Positions 43,716-53,294 are shown, counted from the stretch's first letter. The stretch: 64,000 nucleotides of DNA from TMED109 sp002684605 (GCA_913046335.1 CAJWSU010000001.1:1-64000); one strand, 5' to 3'. Numbers and translations are program-made. The notes: generated by a model from the letters alone, not told the origin.

Positions 43716-45761
43716 ATGGTAAGTAATATATCTTTTTATCCCTATATTTCATATACCTTACTTTATTTTTTATCTTTTTTAAGCTTAATAATGATTTTAA
43801 TAGGTTTTAAATATAAAGCTTCGGGTAATATATTACGCACTATTTTAATTTTTTTAATTTTAATATGTATAGCCAATCCTTCAATAGTATCAGAAAACAG
43901 AGAAAATATTCCAGATACAGTTGCTTTAATTTTAGACCTAAGTCCTAGTCAAAATATAAACAATAGAAATAAAATAGCACAAGAAGCTTATGATAATCTA
44001 AAAACTAAATTGCAAAAAATTGAAAATTTAGATTTACGTTTCAAAATAATTCAAGGAAAGAATGGTACTAATGTTTTTGAACCATTAAGTACTATGGTTG
44101 CAGATATTCCGCCGGATAGAGTAGCTGGAGCAATAGTTATAACAGATGGTCAAATTCAAGATGCCCCAAAGAACCTTGACAAATATAATTTTAAGGCGCC
44201 TGTGAACTTTTTACTGTCTGGAAAGAAAGAAGAAAAAGATAGAAGATTAATCATTGAGTCTGCTCCTAGGTTTGGAATAGTAGGTGAAGAAATTGAAATT
44301 GAAATTAAAGTTGAAGACATTTCAAGCAATGTTCCAAATGCTTTAGTTTCAATAAATATGAATGATGATATCAAACAATCCCGATCTATTGTAATTGGAG
44401 AGACTGTTGTACTTACTTTACCTCTAGATAGAGCAGGAATTACTTCTTTAAATATAGAAGTTGAACCAGGGTCAGAAGAATTAACACTACAAAATAATAA
44501 ATCTGTAATAGAAATAAATGCTATTAGGGAAAGATTAAAGGTTATGCTCGTTTCTGGAGAGCCAAATATGGGACTAAGAAGTTGGAGAAACCTCTTAAGC
44601 TCTGACCCTTCAGTTGACTTAGTACATTTTACAATATTGAGACCACCTGATAAACAAGATTTAACACCTATTGGTGAATTATCTTTAATTCCTTTTCCAA
44701 GTAGAGAGCTATTTCAACTAAATTTAAATGATTTTGATCTAATTATATTTGATCAATACCACTTAAGAGGAATACTTCCTCAATATTATTTAAAAAATGT
44801 TGTTCAATATGTTGTTAATGGAGGAGCTTTATTAGATACTGCCGGACCAGACTATGCTGGACCATACAGCTTGTCACAATCCCCATTGCAAAATATATTA
44901 CCGACTGAGCCTACTGGTGAAGTAATATCTAAAGAATTTATTCCCAGTATTACTAATGAAGGTTTAAGGCATCCTGTAACTGCAAATTTAAAAGATGATT
45001 CTGATCAAGCTGATTGGGGACCTTGGTATAGAATGGTTGAAGGATTAACAGTAGCAGGTAATGTTTTATTAGAAGGTCCTGAAAATAGACCTTTATTAGT
45101 TTTAAACCGCATAGGACAAGGTAGAGTAGCCCAAATTTTATCTGATCAATCTTGGGTATGGTCGCGCTCTGAAAATAATAAAGGTCCACAAGCAGACCTT
45201 TTAAGAAGACTAGTGCACTGGTTAATGAAAGAACCGGAACTAGAAGAAAATGAATTATCAGCAAAAGTAGAAAATGACACAATTTTAATAACGAGAAACT
45301 CTTTGGTAGTGAATAATAAACCTGTTTCTCTTATATCTCCAAGTAAGAAAAAGATTGAAATATTACTAGATGAAATAGGAAACGGTAAACAAATTGGAAA
45401 AATACTATCGCCGGAACAAGGAATATGGAAACTATCTTCTGGAGGCTCCTCCGCTTCAATAATAGTAGGCAATTATAATTCTTCTGAATATTTGGATGTT
45501 AGAGCTACAGACCAAATTATAAAACCTATTGTATACAATAATATGGGTTCTATTAACTGGATAAATAATCAAAATAATACACCATCTATTAAGCATATTG
45601 ATTCATCTAAATTAAAAAAAGAAAGTAAAAATATTCAGCTTGTTAAAAATGAGCAATACTTTATCAAAAATTTACGACAAACTTCTATAACTCCTTGGTA
45701 TTTGATACTTTTCCTAAGTATTATTCTGATTTTTTCTGCTTGGTATAGGGAGTCTAAATAG
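43716..45761 (+). CDS. vWA/glutamine-amidotransferase-like membrane protein, unknown function
   Basis: 681 residues. Two N-terminal membrane segments (about 11-31 and 39-55), a vWA-like domain with an intact DxSxS metal site (LILDLSPS, Asp74), a beta-rich region, an amidotransferase-like fold (KVMLVSGEPNMGLRSW, DLIIFDQYHLRG, VVNGGALLDTAGPDYAGPYS), and a C-terminal membrane helix (WYLILFLSIILIFSAWY). It shares its architecture with the upstream 919-residue protein, as if both arose from one ancestor. 3 bp after that gene, 7 bp before rnhB. Confidence 0.8.
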   Translation: MVSNISFYPYISYTLLYFLSFLSLIMILIGFKYKASGNILRTILIFLILICIANPSIVSENRENIPDTVALILDLSPSQNINNRNKIAQEAYDNLKTKLQKIENLDLRFKIIQGKNGTNVFEPLSTMVADIPPDRVAGAIVITDGQIQDAPKNLDKYNFKAPVNFLLSGKKEEKDRRLIIESAPRFGIVGEEIEIEIKVEDISSNVPNALVSINMNDDIKQSRSIVIGETVVLTLPLDRAGITSLNIEVEPGSEELTLQNNKSVIEINAIRERLKVMLVSGEPNMGLRSWRNLLSSDPSVDLVHFTILRPPDKQDLTPIGELSLIPFPSRELFQLNLNDFDLIIFDQYHLRGILPQYYLKNVVQYVVNGGALLDTAGPDYAGPYSLSQSPLQNILPTEPTGEVISKEFIPSITNEGLRHPVTANLKDDSDQADWGPWYRMVEGLTVAGNVLLEGPENRPLLVLNRIGQGRVAQILSDQSWVWSRSENNKGPQADLLRRLVHWLMKEPELEENELSAKVENDTILITRNSLVVNNKPVSLISPSKKKIEILLDEIGNGKQIGKILSPEQGIWKLSSGGSSASIIVGNYNSSEYLDVRATDQIIKPIVYNNMGSINWINNQNNTPSIKHIDSSKLKKESKNIQLVKNEQYFIKNLRQTSITPWYLILFLSIILIFSAWYRESK

Positions 45762-45768
45762 TCTAATA

Positions 45769-46374
45769 ATGACTAATATCTTTCCTAATCTTGAAATTGA
45801 AAAATATTATGAAAAAAAATTTAATGGTTTAATATGCGGTATAGATGAAGTAGGAAGAGGTTGTTTAGCTGGACCAGTTGTTGCTGCTGCAATTATTTTA
45901 AATCATGATCAAATACCTAAAGAAATTAATGATTCAAAAAAAATCTCAAAAATTAAAAGAGAAAAAATAGCAAAAAATATAAAAAAATATGCATTAGATA
46001 TTAGTATTGGAGAAGCTACAAATCTAGAAATAGATGAGATTAATATTCTTAATGCAAGTTTGTTAGCAATGAAAAGAGCATTTGAAGGCCTGAAAATAAA
46101 TACTAAAATGGCATTAATAGATGGGATATACTGCCCAAATATTGACTGTAAAACAGAGAGTATTATTAAAGGTGATACTAAAAGTCTTTCTATTGCTGCT
46201 GCATCTATAGTTGCAAAAGTACATAGAGATCACTTAATGCATCAAATAGGATTAATTTATCCTAAATATAATTTTAAAAAAAATTCTGGTTATGGTACTA
46301 AAGAACACTATAAAATAATAAATTCTTATGGAATAACTTCTTATCATAGAAAAAGTTTTAAGTTATTTAAATAA
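45769..46374 (+). CDS. rnhB: Ribonuclease HII
   Basis: Removes ribonucleotides and RNA primers from DNA. 201 residues: ICGIDEVGRGCLAGPVVAAA with the catalytic Asp-Glu, NDSKKISKIKRE, the third acidic residue in MALIDGIYCP, KGDTKSLSIAAASIVAKVHR, and KNSGYGTKEHYKII. Next to ccrM, a pairing common in Alphaproteobacteria. Confidence 0.96.
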   Translation: MTNIFPNLEIEKYYEKKFNGLICGIDEVGRGCLAGPVVAAAIILNHDQIPKEINDSKKISKIKREKIAKNIKKYALDISIGEATNLEIDEINILNASLLAMKRAFEGLKINTKMALIDGIYCPNIDCKTESIIKGDTKSLSIAAASIVAKVHRDHLMHQIGLIYPKYNFKKNSGYGTKEHYKIINSYGITSYHRKSFKLFK

Positions 46375-46415
46375 ATAATATATTATTTTAAATTTTAATA
46401 TAAAAAGAGAGCCTC

Positions 46416-47489
46416 ATGAGTCAAGAATATATATTAGGTGAATGCACTAAAGAAATGGCAAAACTAAAAGATCAATCGGTAGATATGATTTTTGCTGACC
46501 CTCCATACAACCTTCAATTATCGAAGCCTTTATTACGTCCAGACCAAACTGATGTTAAAGGAGTCCGTCACGATTGGGATAAGTTTAATAGCTTTAAAGC
46601 ATACGATACGTTTACTCTAAATTGGCTTAAAGAAGCACGAAGAGTTTTAAAAAAAGATGGAACGATATGGGTTATTGGATCATATCATAATATATTTAGA
46701 GTTGGATCGGTGATTCAAAATCTAAACTTTTGGATTCTGAACGACATAATATGGAATAAATCAAATCCAATGCCTAATTTCAAGGGTAATAGATTCACAA
46801 ATGCACATGAAACAATTATTTGGGCAAGTCATAGTCAAAAATCAAAATATACTTTTAACTATAAAGCTATGAAAGTATTAAATGATGATAAGCAAATGAG
46901 GTCCGACTGGACTCTTCCTATTTGTTCAGGAAAAGAAAGAATAAAAAATATTGGAAAAACTCTACATCCAACGCAAAAACCGGAATCTCTTTTACATAGA
47001 ATTATTCTTTCTTCTACAAATAAAGGAGATTTAATATTAGACCCATTTTTTGGAACAGGTTCTACTGGAGCTGTGGCAAAGAAACTTGGAAGAAATTTCA
47101 TAGGCATTGAACAAAATAAAGAATATATGAAATTTGCTAAGAAAAGAATTAAATCAACAGAGCAACTTAAAGATGAAGATCTTAATATTACGAAAAACTT
47201 AAAATCAGAAACTAAAGTTCCATTTGGGAGTTTACTTGATAATGGAATGCTTAAAATAGGTACCAAACTTCATGATATAAATAAAAAGCATAAAGCTACT
47301 ATAAGAGCAGATGGAAGTTTGCTTACAGATAAAGAAGTGGAAGGTTCAATTCATAAAGTTGGCGCTAAATTACAGGGTTTTACAGCCTGTAATGGTTGGG
47401 ATTATTGGCATTATGAGGAAAATGGCGAACTGGTATCAATTAACAAGCTCAGAGAAAAGGTTAGGTATAACAAAAATATAATACATTAA
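46416..47489 (+). CDS. ccrM: Cell-cycle-type DNA adenine methyltransferase CcrM (GANTC)
   Basis: 357 residues. Methylates adenine in GANTC; in Caulobacter it acts late in the cell cycle and links methylation to transcription. Order of motifs is that of beta-class enzymes: catalytic DPPY (Asp28-Tyr31 in FADPPYNLQLSK) before the SAM site DPFFGTGSTGAVAKKLGR (Asp209). TLHPTQKPESLLHRII is also characteristic. The C-terminal RAMA domain (KVGAKLQGFTACNGWDYWHY) is the part used by CcrM for DNA recognition. No restriction partner is adjacent. A GAGTC site spans the start codon. Stop shares TTAA with the convergent mutY stop. Confidence 0.95.
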   Translation: MSQEYILGECTKEMAKLKDQSVDMIFADPPYNLQLSKPLLRPDQTDVKGVRHDWDKFNSFKAYDTFTLNWLKEARRVLKKDGTIWVIGSYHNIFRVGSVIQNLNFWILNDIIWNKSNPMPNFKGNRFTNAHETIIWASHSQKSKYTFNYKAMKVLNDDKQMRSDWTLPICSGKERIKNIGKTLHPTQKPESLLHRIILSSTNKGDLILDPFFGTGSTGAVAKKLGRNFIGIEQNKEYMKFAKKRIKSTEQLKDEDLNITKNLKSETKVPFGSLLDNGMLKIGTKLHDINKKHKATIRADGSLLTDKEVEGSIHKVGAKLQGFTACNGWDYWHYEENGELVSINKLREKVRYNKNIIH

Positions 47490-48511
47490 ACAGTATGGGC
47501 TACTTTCTTCATTAAAGAGGGTAATTCTGTAAAGGCTTCATCCAATTCTATCCATTCGCCTTCTATATCTATAGAATCTATAATTTTTAACACATATATA
47601 TCTAAAATTAATTTAAAATGACTAAATGTATGTGTTATCATATTTATAGGCTTATTTATCTGATTTCTAATTATTAAACCTTCAAATAATTCTTCATTTT
47701 CTAAATTATTTTTATCCTCTCTCCAATCAGAAGAAGGAAAAGATAGCATGCCTCCTAAAAGTCCTTTAAGAGGCCTCCTAATAAAAAAATATTTTTGGTC
47801 TATATCTCTAGAAATTATATAGCAATTACCATATCTAATTTTTTTCTTTATAATAAGTTTAGTTTTTTTTAATAAAGCACTTTTGTTTTTTAAATATGTT
47901 TTACATATGGTATTTAATGGGCAATTTTTACAATTAGGATCTCTTGCCTTACAAACTTTAGCTCCTAAATCCATTAATGCTTCTGTAAAATCACCCGGTC
48001 TATCAAGAGATATAAAGTTACTTATTAATAATTTAATCTCTACTTTTTTAATATTATGTTTATTATAGATTCTTGAAATCACTCTTTCTATATTAACGTC
48101 AACTGCTATTGCTACTTGATTATAAGCAATAGCACATATTGCAGCAGCTGTATAATCTCCAATACCTGGCAACTTAATTAAATCTGTCTCAATTTTAGGA
48201 AATAAACCGTTATATTGGTTTACAATTATTACAGCGCATTTATGAATATTTCTTGCTCGTGAGTAATACCCTAGCCCTGCCCAATAAGATAATACTTCAT
48301 CTAATGTAGCCTCAGCTAACGAGTAAATACTTGGAAATCTTTCTATAAATTTTTTAAAATATGGAATTACAGCATTAACAGTTGTTTGCTGAAGCATAAT
48401 TTCACTAATCCATACTTTATATATATCAATGGATGACTTATTTGAGTTTCGCCAAGGTAAATCCCTCTTTTCTTTATCAAACCATTTTAAAATTATTTTA
48501 TTTGTATCCAA
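47486..48511 (-). CDS. mutY: A/G-specific adenine glycosylase
   Basis: Removes adenine mispaired with 8-oxoguanine. 341 residues from a TTG at 48511, which puts the N-terminus (DTNKIILKWFDKEKRDLPWR) where MutY normally starts. An ATG at 48586 would add 25 non-homologous residues and overlap the divergent gene by 10 bp. Seen: IMLQQTTVNAVIPYFKKFIE, WAGLGYYSRARNIHKCA, HhH motif KLPGIGDYTAAAICAIAY with the catalytic Asp in VDVNIERVISR, ALMDLGAKVC, Fe4S4 ligands (CKARDPNCKNCPLNTIC region), and a C-terminal Nudix-like 8-oxoG domain. Confidence 0.93.
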   Translation of the reverse strand: MDTNKIILKWFDKEKRDLPWRNSNKSSIDIYKVWISEIMLQQTTVNAVIPYFKKFIERFPSIYSLAEATLDEVLSYWAGLGYYSRARNIHKCAVIIVNQYNGLFPKIETDLIKLPGIGDYTAAAICAIAYNQVAIAVDVNIERVISRIYNKHNIKKVEIKLLISNFISLDRPGDFTEALMDLGAKVCKARDPNCKNCPLNTICKTYLKNKSALLKKTKLIIKKKIRYGNCYIISRDIDQKYFFIRRPLKGLLGGMLSFPSSDWREDKNNLENEELFEGLIIRNQINKPINMITHTFSHFKLILDIYVLKIIDSIDIEGEWIELDEAFTELPSLMKKVAHTV

Positions 48512-48576
48512 GGCTCTTATCTTCCATAATTTATTTATTAATATTTTAATATAACTTAATACGTTGATTATGAAAC

Positions 48577-49038
48577 ATGAGCTCAAAAAAATTATATAAA
48601 CCTCAAAGAATTAATATTTTATCCAGAAGTATTACTAAAGATATTTTTAAAAAAAGAGGGTTTAAAGAACAAAAAGTTCTAACTAATTGGAGAGATATAG
48701 TTGGAGATGAGATAAGCTCATACTCTATTCCTGAATCACTAACACAAAACAAAATACTTATTGTTAAATGTAACAGCTCTAATGCACTAGAGTTTCAATA
48801 TACTATTCCTAAAATTATCAATAGAATTACATTAATGATGGGCTATAAAGCTGTTACAGGTATCAAAATAAAACAAGGGCGAGTTGAAAACGAAAATAAA
48901 GCTGTAACTATCAAAAAAAATACTTTATCTACTAAAGAAAATAAAGAATTGAATTCTATACTAAACAAAGTTAAAGATGAAAAACTTAAAGAAAATCTTA
49001 GCCGATTTGCTAAATCATTTTTTTCTGAAGCAAAATAA
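48577..49038 (+). CDS. DUF721 (DciA-like) protein
   Basis: 153 residues. The DUF721 pattern is clear: ITKDIFKKRGFKEQKVLTNW, RDIVGDEISSYSIPESLT, ILIVKCNSSNALEFQYTIP and ITLMMGYKAVTGIKIKQGR, followed by a lysine-rich tail. DciA, a DUF721 member, loads the replicative helicase in bacteria lacking DnaC; alphaproteobacterial DUF721 proteins may do so but this is inference. Divergent from mutY, 24 bp before a DsbA-like gene, the usual order before smc. Confidence 0.85.
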   Translation: MSSKKLYKPQRINILSRSITKDIFKKRGFKEQKVLTNWRDIVGDEISSYSIPESLTQNKILIVKCNSSNALEFQYTIPKIINRITLMMGYKAVTGIKIKQGRVENENKAVTIKKNTLSTKENKELNSILNKVKDEKLKENLSRFAKSFFSEAK

Positions 49039-49062
49039 ATGAAACTTATGAGGAGCTAAAGA

Positions 49063-49656
49063 ATGAAAAGTCTAATTAAAATTATATTTATAATATTTTT
49101 GGCGTTACCTTTTGCATCATTTGCAGATGAAACTTCTAAACCTTTATCAGGAAGAGTTTTAGGAAATGCAGATGCAAAAATTATTATAGAAGAATACGCT
49201 TCTATGTCTTGTGGGCATTGTGCTAGTTTTCATAATAATGATTTAAAAAGTATAAAAAAAGAATATATTGATAAAGGTGCTGCAAAATTAATTTTTTATG
49301 ACTTTCCTCTTGATAGAGGAGCGATGATAGGCTCTATGATAACTCAATGTATGAATGATGACCAATTTTACCCTGTACTAGACAGACTATTTCAAAAGCA
49401 AGCTGAGTGGACACGCGCTGATGATATTATGGAATCTATATCTGAAATATTACAGCCATTAGGCTTGGAAAAAGCAACTATTCTATCCTGTCTTGAAGAA
49501 ACAACAGAAAATCAAGAAAGATGGAAATCATTATTAGCAGGTAGAAAGTATGCCATTGATATAAAAGGTGTAGAAGCAACTCCAACATTTTTTGTAAATG
49601 GTAAAAAATTTGAAGGTAAATTTAATCTTAAAAATTTAAAGAAAATATTAAAATAA
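49063..49656 (+). CDS. Exported DsbA-family thiol oxidoreductase
   Basis: 197 residues. Signal peptide with hydrophobic core IIFIIFLALPFA, probably cut after SFA, then a thioredoxin fold with helical insert. Active site Cys50-Gly-His-Cys53 in YASMSCGHCASFHNND; cis-proline loop GVEATPTFFVNG. It would introduce or exchange disulfides in periplasmic proteins; the DsbD/ScsB-like protein at 58.3 kb could be a redox partner. 86 bp before smc, with a good AGGAG site. Confidence 0.93.
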   Translation: MKSLIKIIFIIFLALPFASFADETSKPLSGRVLGNADAKIIIEEYASMSCGHCASFHNNDLKSIKKEYIDKGAAKLIFYDFPLDRGAMIGSMITQCMNDDQFYPVLDRLFQKQAEWTRADDIMESISEILQPLGLEKATILSCLEETTENQERWKSLLAGRKYAIDIKGVEATPTFFVNGKKFEGKFNLKNLKKILK

Positions 49657-49682
49657 TATTATATTAGAAAAAAGAATATCTT

Positions 49683-49714
49683 GTTAAATAATAAATTTAA
49701 CCTACAATATGTAG
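49683..49714. promoter_or_regulatory. Two adjacent dyads upstream of smc
   Basis: GTTAAAT-N5-ATTTAAC (49683-49701) is followed directly by CTACA-ATA-TGTAG (49702-49714), ending 28 bp before the smc ATG. No T-tract follows, so this is not a terminator for the DsbA-like gene. Operator sites or a structured leader are possible; in AT-rich DNA the first dyad alone is weak evidence. Confidence 0.3.
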
Positions 49715-49742
49715 TATATATATTATATTATATGGCTTCTTA

Positions 49743-52700
49743 ATGAAATTTACTCGATTAAAAATTACTGGTTTTAAATCTTTTGTTGATACAACTGTGC
49801 TTGATATTAAGCCTGGACTTACGGGACTTGTTGGCCCAAATGGATGCGGTAAATCTAATATAGTAGAAGCAATGAAATGGAATATGGGTGAAGCAGGTCC
49901 TTCACGACTGAGAGCCGGAGAAATGAATGATATTATTTTTGCAGGCACTAAAGGACGTCCATCAAGAAATTCTGCAGAAGTTACATTAACTATAGAAAAC
50001 AATAATGAAGAATTACTTCAAGCATATACAGATAGTTCTGAAATAGAAGTTTCTAGAAAAATAGAAAAAGATGATGGCTCGACATATCAAATTAATAATA
50101 AAGAAGTTAGACAAAGAGATGTTCAGATTTTATATGCAGATATAGCTATTGGGTCTAGGTCCAATGCAATCGTTGACCAGGGACAAGTTGGCAAAATAAT
50201 TAATTCAAAACCTCAAGAAAGAAGGCAAATCTTAGAAGAAGCTGCAGGAATATCAGGAATACACGCAAGAAAACATGAGACTGAACTTAAGTTAAAATCA
50301 ACAGAAACAAATCTAGATAAATTAGAAGAGATTATTACTAATGACGTAAGTAGATTAAAAGAATTATCTAGACAATCTAATCAAGCTAAACGCTATAAAA
50401 CTATTTCTGAAAATATTAGAAAGTTAGAAGCAACTATTCTCTATCAACGTTGGAATAGCAATATAGAAAAAATAGAAATCAATAAAAAACAATTAGGATC
50501 CTGTGCTGAAAACGTTAATCAAATTACTAGAAAAATAGCTAGTGTATCACTTCAACAGCAAAATATTGAAAATGATTTGCCTGCATTAAGAGAAGAAAAT
50601 CAAAAATATTCAAATATATTAAATAAACTTAAAGTTGAATATGACATTCTTATTAAAGAAGAAGAAAGTATCTCTTTAGAGAAAGCTAAACAAAAAGATA
50701 CTATTAAGAATTTAATAGCTGAAATATTTAACGAAGAAAAATTATTTAAAGAACTAGATATTCAATATAAAGAATTAACATCTAATATAAATACAATAAA
50801 GATAAATACTACTGATATAAATATTAATGAACTCAAGGAAAATTTAGAAAATTTAAAAAAAGAAGAAGCATATAACTCTGAAAAATTAACAGAATCAGAA
50901 AGAGCTTTAGCATATAATACATCTCAAATAGAAAATTTACAAAACGAAATCGTAAAACTAAAACTACAAAAGGAAGAAACTAAAAATAACTTACAAAAAA
51001 ATATAGAAGAAATAAAAAATTTAAATACTATAAGTAAAGAAAATAATGAAAAAGATGTTTTCTTAAATAAGATAGATATTCTTAAAAAAAAATTAAAAGA
51101 TGAAGATAGTAAAGAAATATCTACACTTAAAAAATTAGATATTATTGTTGAAGAAATTAAAAACTTAAATGAAAAAATTGATCAAAAAAAAATAGTCTTA
51201 CAAAATAAATTAAGAAGTATAGATCAATATAATGCTTCTAAAGATATTTTAACTAAACTATTTGAAAGTGATGAAAAAAATATTGTCATAAATTATCTTA
51301 AATTTCCTAATGGGTTTGAAAAAGCAATAGAAGCTGCTTTAGGTCATGGGCTTAAGGCTTCACTTGAAAAATCTTCTATTGAATGGAGAAACATAGACCA
51401 GCAATCCTTAAAAAGCCTTCCTGAGGGTATTAAAAGCTTGTCTGATTATACTAAAGGCGTTCCTGAAGTATTAAATATTTTAAAATTAACAGGTTTAGTT
51501 GATAATTCTCAACAAGGAGACCTTCTGCAGCATAAACTTATACCAGGACAACAATTAGTTACTAAAAATGGTGGCTTATGGAGATGGGACGGCTATACTC
51601 ATACAGAAAATGCTAAAACACCTGCAAATCAAATATTACAGAATAAAACAAACCTTATAGAATTAACTTCTAAAATTAATTCTCTTCAATCAGAAATAAG
51701 TAACCATGAGACAGATATTTTAAACTTAAACTCTGAAATAAATTCTTCTGAAAATAATAAAATTGATAATAGTGCTGTATTGCTTAAGATAAATAATAGA
51801 AAAAAAGATATAAGAAGCATTATAGAAAAAGAGCAAAGTGCTATGTCTATTTATATAGAAAACAATAATATAAATAAAACTAAGTTAGCAATTCTTGAAT
51901 CATCCAAGTCAAAAAATGAATATTTATTTCAAAAATTATCGAATGAACTAGCTATATGTTTAAAAAAAGAGCTGTCTATAACCCAGATAGAGGATTTAAA
52001 AAAAAATATAGACCAAATAACATCCAAAAATAATGAAAAAAAAATAGAATTAAATAATTATTTTTCTGTCTACCAAAAAGAATTAAGTATTATTGATAAT
52101 AGAGAAAATCATTTAAACCAGTTAGTAAATGAAAAGTCTAGGTTAGATTCCCAAATAAATAATATAAAAAATAGAATTAAGAGCCTTAAGTATAATAAAA
52201 ATCAATTAGAGATAGATATCAAAAACCTTGATCTTAAACCTATACAAATAGAAAAATTAAAATTAAAAATATTTAATGAAATTGATAATTTAAAGAAAAA
52301 ATCAAATAATATATCTGAAAAATTATTAAACAAAGAAAATGAGAATAAAAGCATACTTAATGAGCTTAAGACATATAATGAAGAATTAATCAATTATAGG
52401 GAAGATAAAGCCAGACAAGAAAGCCTTCTTCAACAATCTATAGAAAGAAATAATGAAGATAGAGAAAGAATCTATGAAAAACTTAAAATTACTCCGGATA
52501 AATTTAATGAAATAATTGATTTATCTATAGAAATACAAGGTATAGAGGAATCTAACTTAGCTTTAGAGAAATTAATAATACAAAGAGAAAGAATAGGACC
52601 CGTAAATTTAGTAGCAGAAGAAGATTCAGAAAAATTAAGAATAAAATTAGAGGAAATAGAGAAAGAAAAAGAAGATCTAATTAATGCTATTAATAAATTA

Positions 52701-53216
52701 AGGTCAAGCATAAGAGCTATAAATAAAGAAGCAAGAGCAAGGTTATTAGAGGCATTTGACGAAGTTAATAAACATTTTAAAGAATTGTTTACGAATTTAT
52801 TTGGAGGTGGAGAAGCCTATCTAAACCTTGAAGGTTCAGAGGACCCTTTAGAATCAGGCCTAGAACTAATGGCCTCTCCACCAGGAAAAAAACTGCAACA
52901 AATGAGCTTACTTTCAGGAGGAGAGCAAGCTTTAACGGCTATGGCATTAATTTTTTCAGTTTTCCTTACTAAACCTTCACCTATTTGTGTATTAGATGAA
53001 GTTGATGCTCCTTTAGATGAATCAAACGTAGATAGATTCTTAGATTTGATAGATTCCATCTCAAAAAAATCTGAAACTAGATTTTTGGTGATAAGTCACC
53101 ATCGATTAACTATGGCAAGAATGGACCGCTTGTATGGTATTACAATGCAAGAACCAGGAGTATCCCAATTAGTATCTGTTTCTCTAAAAGATGCAGAAAA
53201 GATTAAAGTTGCATAG
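49743..53216 (+). CDS. smc: Chromosome segregation protein SMC
   Basis: 1157 residues, the usual SMC length. Walker A GPNGCGKS (31-38), RSNAIVDQGQVGKI, long coiled coil, a hinge around residues 500-640 (GFEKAIEAALGHGLKA), second coiled coil, ABC signature LSGGEQ (1057-1062) and Walker B/D-loop ICVLDEVDAPLDESNVDRF. Organises and compacts chromosomes, working with ScpA and ScpB. Order DUF721-DsbA-smc is typical of Rhodospirillales-like genomes. Confidence 0.98.
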   Translation: MKFTRLKITGFKSFVDTTVLDIKPGLTGLVGPNGCGKSNIVEAMKWNMGEAGPSRLRAGEMNDIIFAGTKGRPSRNSAEVTLTIENNNEELLQAYTDSSEIEVSRKIEKDDGSTYQINNKEVRQRDVQILYADIAIGSRSNAIVDQGQVGKIINSKPQERRQILEEAAGISGIHARKHETELKLKSTETNLDKLEEIITNDVSRLKELSRQSNQAKRYKTISENIRKLEATILYQRWNSNIEKIEINKKQLGSCAENVNQITRKIASVSLQQQNIENDLPALREENQKYSNILNKLKVEYDILIKEEESISLEKAKQKDTIKNLIAEIFNEEKLFKELDIQYKELTSNINTIKINTTDININELKENLENLKKEEAYNSEKLTESERALAYNTSQIENLQNEIVKLKLQKEETKNNLQKNIEEIKNLNTISKENNEKDVFLNKIDILKKKLKDEDSKEISTLKKLDIIVEEIKNLNEKIDQKKIVLQNKLRSIDQYNASKDILTKLFESDEKNIVINYLKFPNGFEKAIEAALGHGLKASLEKSSIEWRNIDQQSLKSLPEGIKSLSDYTKGVPEVLNILKLTGLVDNSQQGDLLQHKLIPGQQLVTKNGGLWRWDGYTHTENAKTPANQILQNKTNLIELTSKINSLQSEISNHETDILNLNSEINSSENNKIDNSAVLLKINNRKKDIRSIIEKEQSAMSIYIENNNINKTKLAILESSKSKNEYLFQKLSNELAICLKKELSITQIEDLKKNIDQITSKNNEKKIELNNYFSVYQKELSIIDNRENHLNQLVNEKSRLDSQINNIKNRIKSLKYNKNQLEIDIKNLDLKPIQIEKLKLKIFNEIDNLKKKSNNISEKLLNKENENKSILNELKTYNEELINYREDKARQESLLQQSIERNNEDRERIYEKLKITPDKFNEIIDLSIEIQGIEESNLALEKLIIQRERIGPVNLVAEEDSEKLRIKLEEIEKEKEDLINAINKLRSSIRAINKEARARLLEAFDEVNKHFKELFTNLFGGGEAYLNLEGSEDPLESGLELMASPPGKKLQQMSLLSGGEQALTAMALIFSVFLTKPSPICVLDEVDAPLDESNVDRFLDLIDSISKKSETRFLVISHHRLTMARMDRLYGITMQEPGVSQLVSVSLKDAEKIKVA

Positions 53217-53243
53217 TATTTTTATATATATTTTTGAGCTTTC

Positions 53244-53272
53244 TTGACAGCTGTATATCTATATATTATTTT
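53244..53272 (+). promoter_or_regulatory. Candidate sigma-70 promoter of the F0 operon
   Basis: Perfect -35 hexamer TTGACA (53244-53249) and, after 17 bases, TATTTT (53267-53272, 4 of 6 matches to the -10). It lies 34-62 bases before atpI, in the only noncoding gap upstream of the operon. Confidence 0.45.
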
Positions 53273-53294
53273 TCAAAAATCATGATATTTTGAA
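53272..53294. promoter_or_regulatory. Dyad TTCAAAA-N9-TTTTGAA before atpI
   Basis: Seven-base inverted arms separated by 9 bases, the centre containing ATCATGAT. The downstream arm runs into GAAGG, the probable ribosome site of atpI. It could be an operator overlapping the promoter or a leader hairpin controlling translation. Confidence 0.35.
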
